A stretch of 64,000 bases of DNA from Mycolicibacterium hippocampi (GCF_010723735.1 NZ_BLLB01000002.1:1984001-2048000), one strand, 5' to 3'; positions 40,296 through 49,813 are shown, counted from the stretch's first letter. Program-made: numbers and translations. Notes: generated by a model not told the origin, from the sequence alone.

Positions 40296-40910
40296 CTACT
40301 GCATGCTGCGCAGCGTGCGCGCCAGGTAGTCGTCGATCAAACCGGTGCGCCCCGCGGAGTCGTCGAGCGTGATCAACAACGCGTAGAGACCGAGCAGGAA
40401 GTAGATGGCGCTGTTCATCGGTGTCACGTCGGCGGCGGTGTCGCCGCGCGCCTGCGCCTTTTCGATCTCGCCGGCGACCAGGACGATCAGCGGATGATCG
40501 TCGCTCTCCTCGGCCGGCGGCCGGGTCGGGGAGAAGTGCAGCGCCAGAAAGTCTTTGAAGAGCAGCTCGCCGAGGCGACGCTCCAGGTCCATCACCAGAT
40601 CCACCGCCGCACGCAGCGTCGACCGAAGATCTGGCTCCGACTTGGTGAACTGGGCGAATCGCTTGGCGATGCGGTCCTCTTCGCGCCGTTCCAGTTCGAG
40701 CAGCACGTGTTCCTTGGTCGGAAAGTGGAAGAAGAAGGTGCCGTGAGCAACGCCGGCCGCCCCGACGATCGCGCCGACGTCGGCGTCGGCCATGCCGGAC
40801 CGCTTGAACTCCGCGACAGCGGCGCCCATCAGCCGTTCCCTGGTCTGTAGGCGTTTCGCGTCGCGAGTCGTCATCGCCTCCACCGTCCGGTTGGCCACAG
40901 GCACCGACAT
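40296..40910 (-). CDS. TetR-family regulator beside choD
   Basis: A 204-residue TetR protein: HTH at about residues 38-65 (D-A-D-V-G-A-I-V-G-A-A-G-V-A-H-G-T-F-F-F-H-F). It may begin at the internal ATG (40874, M-T-T-R-D-A-K-R), which is a more usual TetR start. It is divergent from choD with 66 bp between, where a small inverted repeat overlaps the choD -10 region, so it is a candidate choD repressor. No KstR-type motif was seen. Confidence 0.82.
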   Translation of the reverse strand: MSVPVANRTVEAMTTRDAKRLQTRERLMGAAVAEFKRSGMADADVGAIVGAAGVAHGTFFFHFPTKEHVLLELERREEDRIAKRFAQFTKSEPDLRSTLRAAVDLVMDLERRLGELLFKDFLALHFSPTRPPAEESDDHPLIVLVAGEIEKAQARGDTAADVTPMNSAIYFLLGLYALLITLDDSAGRTGLIDDYLARTLRSMQ

Positions 40911-40947
40911 TAGCTGCTGGCGTGGTTAGGGTCGCCTCGCTAGCAGG

Positions 40948-40972
40948 TTACCGGTGGGTAAGTTCATAATGT
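40948..40972 (+). promoter_or_regulatory. choD -10 region and inverted repeat, leaderless start
   Basis: TTACC and GGTAA (40948-40952 and 40957-40961) with a 4-bp spacer lie just before a -10-like CATAAT (40965-40970) or the overlapping TANNNT box TAATGT. Transcription would start at or within two bases of the choD ATG at 40977, so the message is probably leaderless. Confidence 0.5.
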
Positions 40973-40976
40973 TGGG

Positions 40977-42713
40977 ATGAGGCCTGACTATGACGTCGTC
41001 ATCATCGGCTCGGGGTTCGGCGGCAGCGTGAGTGCGCTGCGGCTCACCGAGAAGGGCTACCGGGTCGGTGTGCTGGAAGCAGGCCGCCGGTTCACCGACG
41101 CCGAGTTCGCCAAGACGTCATGGAACCTGCGCAAGTTCCTGTGGATGCCGCAGCTCGGGATGTACGGGATCCAGCGCATCCACCTGCTGCGAAACGTCAT
41201 GATCCTGGCCGGGGCGGGGGTCGGCGGCGGTTCGCTGAACTACGCCAACACGCTGTATGTGCCACCGGAGCCGTTCTTCAACGACCCGCAGTGGCGCGAC
41301 ATCACCGACTGGCGTGCCGAGCTGATGCCGCACTACGAGCAGGCCCAGCGGATGCTCGGTGTGGTGACCAACCCGACGTTCACCGATGCGGACCGGATCA
41401 TGAAGGAGGTCGCCGACGACATGGGTGTCGGTGACACCTTTGTCCCGACGCCCGTCGGCGTGTTCTTCGGCACCGACGGCCAGAAGATGCCGGGCAAGCG
41501 CGTCGAGGACCCGTACTTCGGTGGTGCCGGTCCGGCCCGCACCGGTTGCATCGAGTGCGGATCGTGCATGACCGGATGTCGGTTCGGTGCAAAGAACACT
41601 CTGGTGAAGAACTATCTGGGGCTGGCCGAATCCGCTGGTGCACAGGTGCATCCATTGACCATGGTCAAGGGTCTCGAGCAGCGGGCAGACGGCCTGTGGG
41701 ACGTGCAGACCGCGCGCACCGGCGGCAAGCTGCGCAGGCGCCGCAAGACGTTCACGGCGCGCTACGTGATCCTGGCGGCCGGTACGTACGGCACCCAGAA
41801 GCTGCTGTTCAAGATGCGGGACACGAACAAGCTGCCGAAGCTGTCCGACCGGCTGGGCGTGCTGACCAGGACCAACTCGGAGTCCATCGTCGGCGCGGGG
41901 CGTTTGGTGGTCGGTGACGATCTCGATCTCACGCACGGGGTCGCCATCACGTCGTCGATCCACCCGACGCCGGACACCCATGTCGAACCCGTGCGATACG
42001 GCAAGGGGTCCAACGCGATGGGTCTGCTGCAGACGTTGATGACCGACGGCGCCGGTCCGCAGGGCACCGACGTGCCGCGGTGGAGGCAGTTGGTCGTCAC
42101 CGCGCGGAACGATCCGCGCGGCACGTTGCGGTTGCTGAACCCGCGCCGGTGGAGCGAGCGCACCGTGATCGCGCTCGTCATGCAACATCTGGACAACTCG
42201 ATCACCACCTTCACCAGGAAGACCAGGTTCGGTTTCCGGATGCTGGACAGCAAGCAGGGCCACGGCGAACCGAACCCGACGTGGATCCCGGCAGGCAACG
42301 AGGTCACCCGACGTATCGCCAAGAAGATCGACGGCGTGGCGGGCGGAACCTGGGGCGAGTTGTTCAACATCCCGCTCACCGCGCACTTCCTGGGCGGTGC
42401 GGCGATCGGCGACAGTCCCGAGCACGGCGTGATCGATCCGTATCAGCGGGTGTACGGCTATCCGACGCTGTCGGTGATGGATGGTGCCGCGATCTCGGCC
42501 AATCTCGGTGTGAACCCGTCGCTTTCGATCACCGCCCAAGCGGAGCGGGCGGCGTCGCTGTGGCCGAACAAGGGTGAGGACGACCTCCGCCCCGCGCAGG
42601 GCGAGCCCTATCGGCACCTCGCGCCCATCGCTCCGGCGCATCCGGTGGTCCCCGCCGACGCTCCTGGTGCGCTGCGCAACCTGCCGATCGAACCGGTCAC
42701 CTCGGCGGGGTAG
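40977..42713 (+). CDS. choD: GMC-type cholesterol oxidase ChoD
   Basis: A 578-residue FAD-dependent GMC oxidoreductase. The dinucleotide loop is G-S-G-F-G-G-S at about 12-18, a second flavin contact A-G-A-G-V-G-G-G-S is near residue 78, and the C-terminal G-V-N-P-S-L-S-I-T-A-Q-A-E is typical. A cysteine motif C-I-E-C-G-S-C-M-T-G-C near residue 192 is found in ChoD-like proteins. Annotated as a sterol 3-beta-hydroxyl oxidase, but the true substrate in mycobacteria is disputed. Its 3' end overlaps the convergent kinase gene by 17 bp. Confidence 0.92.
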   Translation: MRPDYDVVIIGSGFGGSVSALRLTEKGYRVGVLEAGRRFTDAEFAKTSWNLRKFLWMPQLGMYGIQRIHLLRNVMILAGAGVGGGSLNYANTLYVPPEPFFNDPQWRDITDWRAELMPHYEQAQRMLGVVTNPTFTDADRIMKEVADDMGVGDTFVPTPVGVFFGTDGQKMPGKRVEDPYFGGAGPARTGCIECGSCMTGCRFGAKNTLVKNYLGLAESAGAQVHPLTMVKGLEQRADGLWDVQTARTGGKLRRRRKTFTARYVILAAGTYGTQKLLFKMRDTNKLPKLSDRLGVLTRTNSESIVGAGRLVVGDDLDLTHGVAITSSIHPTPDTHVEPVRYGKGSNAMGLLQTLMTDGAGPQGTDVPRWRQLVVTARNDPRGTLRLLNPRRWSERTVIALVMQHLDNSITTFTRKTRFGFRMLDSKQGHGEPNPTWIPAGNEVTRRIAKKIDGVAGGTWGELFNIPLTAHFLGGAAIGDSPEHGVIDPYQRVYGYPTLSVMDGAAISANLGVNPSLSITAQAERAASLWPNKGEDDLRPAQGEPYRHLAPIAPAHPVVPADAPGALRNLPIEPVTSAG

Positions 42714-44922
42714 GTGTGCGGCCGGAAATTCTCACTAGGCACCAGATCTCGTTGCCCGCGACGACCAGTTCGGTATGCCCCAGCCGACGCCGCAGTTTGG
42801 CCAGATCGGACGTGACGTCGCAGACGATGCTCAGTTCGATGAGTCCACCGGAGGTGGTGACGACCACCCGTGCATACGAATTTGCGTGCTGGAGAACGTC
42901 ACCCAGTGGTGTCACCAGAGAGGCGATCTGATCGGTGCCCAGATCGCCGATCGTGCCGCCGAGATCGACGACGACCTCCACCTGTCGGGATTCCGCCAGG
43001 TCGATGAGTGTTCGGATCTCCTGCATCAGCGGGTGATCGAAGGCGGCGGCCTGATCGAACAACACGCGCAGTCTCCGGCATTCGGTCCTGGCACGAAGTT
43101 GCATTTCGGGGTCGACTTCGTGGCCGCGTGCCAGTGCGTCGAGCAGCGGAACGACGTTGTCGACGACCTTGGCGTAGCGCCGTCGGTACTCGGCCTGCAA
43201 GGCTCGGGACACCCGGTCGCGGGTCAGGAGCCGCTGGTGTGCCTGAATTTCCACATGGGCGTCGGCTGCAGCGTCTCGCATCAGCCCGTTGAATATCAGC
43301 GCGAACAGCTGCACGGCGAGAATGCTGGCGGTGCCGAGTCCGATGTTGAGGAGTGCGGCCGCTGAGGGCTCACGAATCAACGTGACAGCGCTCCCGACGA
43401 GCCAGTAGCCGGTCAGTATCGCCGCCCCGGTGTGCGTCGGACGTCGGAGCACCAGCGGAAGCACACACCAGCCGATCGTGCTCTGGGCCCAGTGCGCGTA
43501 TCCGACCACGAGTTCGGCGGGGAGCAGCGCCGGCTGCACCGCGGCGACAACCAGCAGCGTGATCCCGGCTGGCGCCGCGTAGCGCCAACGCCCGTACAGA
43601 ATTCCGGGGATCGCCGCCAGCGTGCTGAGCGCAGCCAGGATCCCGAGGACAGTGTTGAGCCCGGGCTCGGCAGCCGAGGTGACCGCGGGTGGGACGGTGA
43701 TCAGAAGGTTCACCAGGGCAAAAGTTGTCAAAGCGAGGGCGTAGCGCGCCCGCGTCCTTTCGACGAGCGGATCCGGTTCGTTCACCGCCGAGGTGGCCGG
43801 CAAACCCGCCGGCGTTGCCGCCCAACACAGTTCGGTCACCGTGCCTGCACCTGGCGTCGACGTCACGCGGGCGTGACCGCCGCTGCGGCGCATCCGACCG
43901 ATGATGGAGTCATTCAGGCCATGGCCCGCCTGCGGGGCGTGCGCGTCGAATCCCACACCGTCGTCCTCGATTCGCACCAGGCTGTCGGTGACCACTACGT
44001 GGAGACCGCTTGCGCGTGCGTGGCGGTCGACGTTGGTCATGGCCTCTCGGGCCGCGGCGATGACCGGATGCGCCGACTCACCGGGCAGCCAGACGCTGTC
44101 ACGCCCGCTGAACCTCACCGGCGTCGAGATGTGTGCCGCGCACTCACGAAGACTCGCAACGAGTTCGACTTCCAGCGGTGGCGTCACCCAGGCGCCGTTG
44201 TCGAGCAGGTCGAGATCGCGCCGGGCCTGAGCGGCCAGTCGCTCTGCGCTGACCGGGATGTCCTGTCCCACGACCAGCAGCGTCGAGGCGGCGGTATCGT
44301 GCAGCAGGGCGAGCTGTTCGTACTCGTAGTCGCGAACGGCGTCGACGATCCGCCTGTTCAGCTCGGCTCGGTGGCGTTCGGCGCGTGCCCGGTCGATGAC
44401 CCCTGCCATCCGAAGCAAGATGAAGCGAATCGCGGACGCCGTCACCCACTGGACGGCGAAGTAGTACAGGGCAGTGACCGAGGAGAGGTTCTCCCAGCCG
44501 ATCACCCCAGCCGCACCCCAGGCGTAGGCGGCGGCGACGCCCGCGGTCATCAGGATGCTGCGATACGGCGACACGGCGACCGAGATGCTGACCACCGCCG
44601 TTCCGGCGATCGCCTGGGGCGCGGTATTGGAGGTGTGAAACCCAGGGTCGGGGACCAACACCGGGATCGATGCGCAGACCGCCAGCACAAGAAGGTAGTC
44701 CACGCCAAGCCACCCGATTCCACGAGAGCGGGTCAGCAGCCGGTACAGAGACCACACCGCAAGGATCGCCAGCAGCCACTCACCGGTCGTTCGGGCGGAC
44801 GTATCCGGGTCGGCGAGTGCGATCAGCGCGACGCCGAGGTTGACCGTGTTGCGCATCAGCAGACCAACGGTGGCGGCCCGGTTCCCGAGATGTCGCCGGG
44901 ACGCGTCAAGGTCAGTCGCCAC
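42697..44922 (-). CDS. Two-module NarL-type sensor histidine kinase, second module degenerate
   Basis: A 741-residue membrane kinase built of two similar halves. Half one has about six membrane helices (about 20-170), a HisKA_3-like helix with phosphoacceptor H208 (L-L-H-D-T-A-A-S), an ATPase with N-box E-A-M-T-N near 293 and G-boxes D-G-V-G-F-D (321-326) and G-H-G-L (333-336). Half two repeats the membrane block (about 390-545) and a helical dimer region, but its ATPase lacks recognisable N and G boxes. The divergent gene is a NarL-type response regulator, its obvious partner. The doubled layout suggests internal duplication with one half kept as a sensor or regulator. The signal is unknown. 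Confidence 0.8.
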   Translation of the reverse strand: MATDLDASRRHLGNRAATVGLLMRNTVNLGVALIALADPDTSARTTGEWLLAILAVWSLYRLLTRSRGIGWLGVDYLLVLAVCASIPVLVPDPGFHTSNTAPQAIAGTAVVSISVAVSPYRSILMTAGVAAAYAWGAAGVIGWENLSSVTALYYFAVQWVTASAIRFILLRMAGVIDRARAERHRAELNRRIVDAVRDYEYEQLALLHDTAASTLLVVGQDIPVSAERLAAQARRDLDLLDNGAWVTPPLEVELVASLRECAAHISTPVRFSGRDSVWLPGESAHPVIAAAREAMTNVDRHARASGLHVVVTDSLVRIEDDGVGFDAHAPQAGHGLNDSIIGRMRRSGGHARVTSTPGAGTVTELCWAATPAGLPATSAVNEPDPLVERTRARYALALTTFALVNLLITVPPAVTSAAEPGLNTVLGILAALSTLAAIPGILYGRWRYAAPAGITLLVVAAVQPALLPAELVVGYAHWAQSTIGWCVLPLVLRRPTHTGAAILTGYWLVGSAVTLIREPSAAALLNIGLGTASILAVQLFALIFNGLMRDAAADAHVEIQAHQRLLTRDRVSRALQAEYRRRYAKVVDNVVPLLDALARGHEVDPEMQLRARTECRRLRVLFDQAAAFDHPLMQEIRTLIDLAESRQVEVVVDLGGTIGDLGTDQIASLVTPLGDVLQHANSYARVVVTTSGGLIELSIVCDVTSDLAKLRRRLGHTELVVAGNEIWCLVRISGRTPTPPR

Positions 44923-45049
44923 GGCCCCCCCGCGAACTGGCCGGTCATCCGATCATGGCCGGCGCGTCGGTCAAACGTATCAATTCCTCGACGCGGAGTG
45001 CTCGGTCAGCATCGCGCCCTTACGTTCTGGATAGAGTCCGCAAGCCAGG

Positions 45050-45073
45050 TTGACACGTAGTGCAGAGTGTCAA
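45050..45073. promoter_or_regulatory. Inverted repeat upstream of the response regulator gene
   Basis: TTGACAC (45050-45056) and GTGTCAA (45067-45073) form perfect 7-bp arms around 10 bases, 20 bp before the response regulator start. It may be an autoregulatory binding site. Confidence 0.55.
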
Positions 45074-45093
45074 GTCAGGGGAGGGGGGCGATT

Positions 45094-45768
45094 GTGCGCG
45101 AAGGTGGGGTGCAGAACCGTGTTCGGATTGCGATCATCGATGACCACGATGTGGTGCACGCTGGAATCCAGGCGTGGTGCGTGGATGCGGATCCGCCCAT
45201 TGAACTCGTTGCGAGTTTCTTGCAACCGCAAGAGTATTTCGCGGCTTACCCGGACCCGAACAGTGACGTGGACGTGGTTCTCCTGGATCTGCAGATCGAC
45301 GGCAATCGTCCTGATTTCGACACGCTGAGAAGGCTCTCCGACAGAGACCAGCGCGTCGTGGTGTACTCCCACATCACCGCCGATGAAGTGATCCTGACGT
45401 GCCTGGAGCTCGGGGCGGTGACGTACCTGGTCAAGTCAGAGGGCAAGCGTCACCTCATCGAGGCGATCCACGCGGCACACACCTCCACCCCGTATGTAGG
45501 CCCGCGCATGGGCAAGGCGCTGCTCGACGACAACGCTGCCGGGCGGATCAAGCTGTCCGAGCGGGAGAAGCAAGTGCTGATCGCCTGGTTTCAGACCGAA
45601 AGCAAGGAGCTGGTCGCCAAGCGGCTTTTCATCGCACCGACCACCGTCCGCACCCACCTGCAGCGGGCGCGCGCCAAGTACGCCAGCGTGGGCAGGCCGG
45701 CCCCGACGAAGTCTGCGCTCCTCGCACGGGCCATCGAGGATGGCATTCTCAGCCTCAACGACCTGTAG
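45094..45768 (+). CDS. NarL/LuxR-family response regulator
   Basis: A 224-residue regulator with a receiver domain (acidic pair D-D at 16-17, phosphoacceptor D65 in L-L-D-L-Q, Y-S-H near 92 and K114 in L-V-K-S-E) and a C-terminal LuxR-type HTH (L-S-E-R-E-K-Q-V-L-I-A-W and T-T-V-R-T-H-L-Q-R-A-R). The GTG at 45094 is chosen because GGGGAGGGGGG lies just before it. It is divergent from the two-module kinase gene, forming a two-component pair. Confidence 0.87.
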   Translation: MREGGVQNRVRIAIIDDHDVVHAGIQAWCVDADPPIELVASFLQPQEYFAAYPDPNSDVDVVLLDLQIDGNRPDFDTLRRLSDRDQRVVVYSHITADEVILTCLELGAVTYLVKSEGKRHLIEAIHAAHTSTPYVGPRMGKALLDDNAAGRIKLSEREKQVLIAWFQTESKELVAKRLFIAPTTVRTHLQRARAKYASVGRPAPTKSALLARAIEDGILSLNDL

Positions 45769-46156
45769 CGATTTCGACCGTTCGGCCGACAGACTGCCGA
45801 ACCGATCGCCGTTAACGTGTTGCCGGGGTTGAGCTGGTCGCCGGTGGCGCCGATCTCGTTCCACGCGTACGGCCAGGGTGCGGCAGCCGCGTTCGAGGGG
45901 TGGCGGTGTGTCGGATCCGCGTCCGGGGGAGTACGTGGTGGCCGATCGGCGCCCCGGCGTACTGGTGACGTGCACCACCAAATTTCAACTCATCCCTCCG
46001 GTAAGGGTAAAGTTCCCGGAGGCAGCCCTCGCGGCGTCGTAGTTCCCATTCTCAGGTGAACCTTCCGCGAGACGTGCATCGGTGCACCTGCCGCCAACCG
46101 TCTACTTGGTCGCCCATAACGCGGGTGACATTGTGTTGCAACCTGATCGGAGTGCC
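45769..46156. other. 388-bp gap before the SulP gene
   Basis: No convincing gene was seen. A stem CTCCGG/CCGGAG spans about 45995-46020, and other small GC-rich pairings follow, so part of it may be a structured leader of the transporter mRNA. I could not match it to a known riboswitch class. Confidence 0.4.
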
Positions 46157-47695
46157 TTGAACAAGCGAGTGGCTGCGGCCGGCCCCACGATCCGCGAGGC
46201 CGGGGACCCGACGACGTCGGTGTGGGCAGCACTGCGCTCGCCGCGACGGCTGAAGACCGAGGTGCTGGCGGGCCTGGTCGTCGCGATGGCGCTGATACCC
46301 GAGGCCATCTCGTTCTCGATCATCGCGGGTGTTGATCCCCGGGTAGGGCTGTTCGCGTCGTTCACGATGGCGGTGACGATTGCGTTCGTGGGTGGTCGCC
46401 CGGCGATGATCTCGGCGGCGACCGGTGCCATCGCGTTGGTCATCGCACCGCTCGCGCGTCAGTACGGCCTCGACTACTTCGTCGCGGCGGTGATTCTCGC
46501 CGGCGTATTGCAGATCGTGCTCAGCGTATTGGGCGTGGCGCGGTTGATGCGGTTCATCCCGCGCAGCGTCATGGTGGGTTTTGTCAATGCACTGGCAATC
46601 CTGATCTTTCTGTCCCAGATGCCGCATCTGCTGGGCGTTCCCGCGTTGGTGTACCCGTTCGTTGTTGTCGGTCTGCTGGTCATGGTTCTCCTTCCCAAGC
46701 TGACCACCGCAGTTCCGGCACCGCTGATCGCCATCGTGGGACTCACCGGCGCGGCCGTCATGCTGGGCGTCGACCTGCCCGACGTCGGTGATCAGGGCGA
46801 ACTGCCGTCGAATCTGCCGAGCCTGCTCATTCCCGATGTGCCGTTCTCCATGGAGACCCTCACGATCATCGCCCCCTATGCGCTGGCCATGGCGTTGGTC
46901 GGTCTGCTGGAGTCCCTGATGACGGCCAAGCTCGTCGACGACATCACCGACACCCACTCCGACAAGACCCGCGAGGGATGGGGCCAGGGCGTCGCCAACG
47001 TGGTCACCGGCTTCTTCGGCGGCATGGGCGGCTGCGCGATGATCGGCCAGACCATGATCAACGTGAAGGTCTCGGGCGCCCGCACCCGGATCTCCACCTT
47101 CCTGGCCGGCGTGTTCCTGCTCGGACTGGTGGTCGGTCTGGGTGACGTGGTCGGGTTGATCCCGATGGCGGCACTTGTCGCGGTGATGATCATGGTGTCG
47201 GTGGCGACGATGGACTGGCACAGCATCGCCCCGTCGACCCTGCGGCGAATGCCCCGCAGCGAGACCCTGGTGATGGTGGCCACCGTGGCGGTGACCGTGT
47301 TCAGTCACAACCTCGCCTACGGAGTCATCGTCGGTTCACTCACGGCCATGGTGCTTTTCGCCCGCCGTGTGGCCCACCTGGTGACGGTAGAGCGGGCCGA
47401 GGAGACCAAAGACGTTGACGGGAACGTGATCAGCGTGGTCTACAGGGTGACCGGGGAGCTCTTCTTCGCGTCCAGCAACGACCTGGTGTATCAGTTCGAC
47501 TATCTGGGCGATCCCGAGGCCGTTGTCATCGACATGTCCGAATCACATATCTGGGACGCCTCCACGGTGGCGGCGCTGGACGCCATCACCACCAAGTACC
47601 AGGCAAGACACAAGAGCGTCGAGATCATCGGGCTGAACCAGGATTCCGCCGACCGCCACGACCGGCTGTCGGGGCAACTCGGCGCCGCGGAGTGA
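46157..47695 (+). CDS. SulP-family anion transporter with STAS domain
   Basis: A 512-residue membrane protein with 10-12 helices starting near residue 33 (AGLVVAMALIPEAISFSI, a SulP signature) and G-R-P-A-M-I-S-A-A-T-G-A. A C-terminal cytoplasmic STAS domain (about 415-505; V-V-I-D-M-S-E-S-H-I-W-D-A-S-T) is present. Substrates in the family are sulfate, bicarbonate or other anions. The start is uncertain: TTG 46157 (GGAG four bases upstream), GTG 46133 and GTG 46082 are all in frame. Confidence 0.88.
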   Translation: MNKRVAAAGPTIREAGDPTTSVWAALRSPRRLKTEVLAGLVVAMALIPEAISFSIIAGVDPRVGLFASFTMAVTIAFVGGRPAMISAATGAIALVIAPLARQYGLDYFVAAVILAGVLQIVLSVLGVARLMRFIPRSVMVGFVNALAILIFLSQMPHLLGVPALVYPFVVVGLLVMVLLPKLTTAVPAPLIAIVGLTGAAVMLGVDLPDVGDQGELPSNLPSLLIPDVPFSMETLTIIAPYALAMALVGLLESLMTAKLVDDITDTHSDKTREGWGQGVANVVTGFFGGMGGCAMIGQTMINVKVSGARTRISTFLAGVFLLGLVVGLGDVVGLIPMAALVAVMIMVSVATMDWHSIAPSTLRRMPRSETLVMVATVAVTVFSHNLAYGVIVGSLTAMVLFARRVAHLVTVERAEETKDVDGNVISVVYRVTGELFFASSNDLVYQFDYLGDPEAVVIDMSESHIWDASTVAALDAITTKYQARHKSVEIIGLNQDSADRHDRLSGQLGAAE

Positions 47696-47714
47696 GTCGC
47701 CCGAACGGCCGCGA

Positions 47715-48953
47715 CTACCCGTTTGCGCCGACCAGCTGAGCGTCCTGACCCGCAGCTGGATCGGTCTCCTCGGAATCAGCGGTCCGCCGCCGTGCCACAA
47801 GTGCCGCGGCAATCAACAACAAAGCAGCGGTGAGGAACTGAGCGTTGCCCACCAGGCCGATTCCGACCTGCTGCCAGGCTCCCGACGGCACGGCGTTCTC
47901 CAGAACGTCGTGCGGGCCGATGAGAAACACCACCACCGCGACCGCGAGGAACGGTCGCCACGACCGGTACTGCGGTGCAATCAACAGCGGCAGCAGGATG
48001 ACGCAGTACACCCAGTGGTGGGTGACGGCGATCGGCGCAGCCAGCAGGACAGCCAAGGCCACCACACCGAGGGCTGCGACGTGCTCGCCGTTGCGTGCGA
48101 AACGCCGAGCGGCCCAGAACGCGACAGCGGCAACCGTGAGGGCGGCGACCAGCCACACCGCATCCTTGAGTCCACCCTCGAGGCCGAGGCGCGCGAGAGG
48201 CCCGGTGATCGCCTGGTTGCGGTGGAACTCATGACCGCCGGCACGGTCGTCGCGGAAGAACTCGCTCACCCAAAACCACTTCGAGTCCTGGGGCCGGAGC
48301 CAGAACCCCACGGCAACGGTCGCCAGGATGACGGCGGTGGCGGTGGCGATCGCTTTCGTGTCGCGTCGCGCCAGCAGGAGCAGGCCGAAGCCCGCCGGGG
48401 TGAGCTTGACAGCGGCCGCGAGTCCGATGAATGCGCCCCGCAGTGCCTGGGGCACGGCGCGCAGGCAATCGGAGACGACCAGGGCCATCAGGATGATGTT
48501 GATCTGGCCGAAGGCGAAATTGGACCGGACCGGCTCGAGGAGCAGTGCCGGCCCGAGGATGAGCACCGCGACAGCACTCGGCCGGTCGAAGTCCAGCCGC
48601 GCGAGGCAGAGTCGCAGGACCCACCAGACCAACACGATGTTCGTCAACGTCCAGACGAATTGCAGCAGTGCCGTCGACAGCCAGGTCAGCGGCGCGAACA
48701 GCATGGCCGCGAACGGCGGGTAGATGAACCGGAATCCCGACGAGCTGGGAAAATCCTCGGAGTACAGGGGAAGGTGGCGGCTGAAGGCGCTCCCGGCATC
48801 GCGGAACACCGACAGATCCAGTTGGAAGAGCGTGACCGACTGGACGATCAACGTCGCGGAGACCCAGACGGTGCAGAGCACGGCTGCGGTGCAGTAGAGC
48901 CTTCGTGCTGGTGGGGCGCCGAGGACACCCAAGCTCTCCCGCATCCGACGCAT
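47715..48953 (-). CDS. GT-C/DUF2029 polyprenol-phosphate-mannose mannosyltransferase-like protein
   Basis: A 412-residue protein with about ten membrane helices. After the first helix comes D-L-S-V-F-R-D-A-G-S-A-F, the conserved acidic motif of GT87-type mannosyltransferases such as PimE, followed by F-R-F-I-Y-P-P-F. Relatives use polyprenyl-phosphate-mannose outside the membrane to build PIM/LM/LAM-type glycolipids. The ATG at 48953 is chosen for its GAGGAGAG; an ATG at 49001 is in frame upstream. It faces the SulP gene (19-bp gap). The acceptor is unknown. Confidence 0.78.
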   Translation of the reverse strand: MRRMRESLGVLGAPPARRLYCTAAVLCTVWVSATLIVQSVTLFQLDLSVFRDAGSAFSRHLPLYSEDFPSSSGFRFIYPPFAAMLFAPLTWLSTALLQFVWTLTNIVLVWWVLRLCLARLDFDRPSAVAVLILGPALLLEPVRSNFAFGQINIILMALVVSDCLRAVPQALRGAFIGLAAAVKLTPAGFGLLLLARRDTKAIATATAVILATVAVGFWLRPQDSKWFWVSEFFRDDRAGGHEFHRNQAITGPLARLGLEGGLKDAVWLVAALTVAAVAFWAARRFARNGEHVAALGVVALAVLLAAPIAVTHHWVYCVILLPLLIAPQYRSWRPFLAVAVVVFLIGPHDVLENAVPSGAWQQVGIGLVGNAQFLTAALLLIAAALVARRRTADSEETDPAAGQDAQLVGANG

Positions 48954-49096
48954 CCCTTCGCTCTCCTCTGTGCGAACTCCCAGGCACTCGAGGAGCGCCA
49001 CCCTATGGTACCGATACCCAACCGTGTCGAAACTGAGATCTGGTTTTCGATACCCCTCGGGTTAGAACTGCAAACCTGGGCGCGAAGTGCGGCGCG

Positions 49097-49813
49097 TCAC
49101 GGCCGGTTGGCGAGATACACGGTGTTGGCGGAGCGGCCCTGGGTCAGCGGGTTGTCGAACCAGATCTGCCGGGCTTCGACGTCGGTGAACACCGATTCCA
49201 GGGTTGAGCAGAAGTCGTCGTCCGGCGGGTCGTCGGACCACAGGGCGAACGTTCCTCCCGGGACGAGGCGGGTGGCTGCAGCGAGCAGGCCGTCCCGGGT
49301 GTAGAAGGCGGCGTGGGCCGGGTCGAGAACGTGGCGGGGGGAGTGGTCGATGTCGAGCAGGATCGCGTCATACGTTTTGCCGGGATCTCCGGGCTCGAAC
49401 CCCTTCGGGTCCGTCGCCGCGGCGAAGAAGTCCGCACGCATCACGGTGACCCTGCTGTCGGCAGCGAGCCCAACAGTATCCGGAAGTAGGTCGCGTTGAT
49501 GCCACTCGATGATCGCCTCGGAGTACTCGATCACCGTCAAGGATCGAATGCGATTGCACAGCAGGGCTTCCTGTGCGGTGTAGCCCAGGCCGAGTCCGCC
49601 GACGACGACGTCCAGGTCTGCTCCGGGCGTGCGCTGCAGGCCGAGTCTGGCCAGTTCCCGTTCGGCGACGGTGAAAAGACTCGACATCAGGTACTCGTCG
49701 TCGATTTTGACCTCGTAGACGTCGGTACGCACCGACAGGTCGAAACGCCGCCGAAGGCTGATCTGTCCCATCGGCGTTTGTTGCCAGCCCAATTCCTCGA
49801 AGCGCGCGCTCAT
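49097..49813 (-). CDS. Spermidine-synthase-like SAM-type methyltransferase-fold protein
   Basis: A 238-residue Rossmann-fold protein. The cofactor loop is V-V-G-G-L-G-L-G-Y near residue 71, an acidic residue follows in V-I-E-Y-S near residue 95, and L-L-D-I-D-H-S-P near residue 152 is where polyamine synthases have their catalytic aspartate. It may be an aminopropyltransferase or a methyltransferase; no SAM decarboxylase is nearby, so polyamine synthesis is unproven. Confidence 0.75.
   Translation of the reverse strand: MSARFEELGWQQTPMGQISLRRRFDLSVRTDVYEVKIDDEYLMSSLFTVAERELARLGLQRTPGADLDVVVGGLGLGYTAQEALLCNRIRSLTVIEYSEAIIEWHQRDLLPDTVGLAADSRVTVMRADFFAAATDPKGFEPGDPGKTYDAILLDIDHSPRHVLDPAHAAFYTRDGLLAAATRLVPGGTFALWSDDPPDDDFCSTLESVFTDVEARQIWFDNPLTQGRSANTVYLANRP

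Noticed and set aside
40911..40976. KstR operator before choD
   Set aside because: No AAC-N4-GTT-type site was found in the gap.
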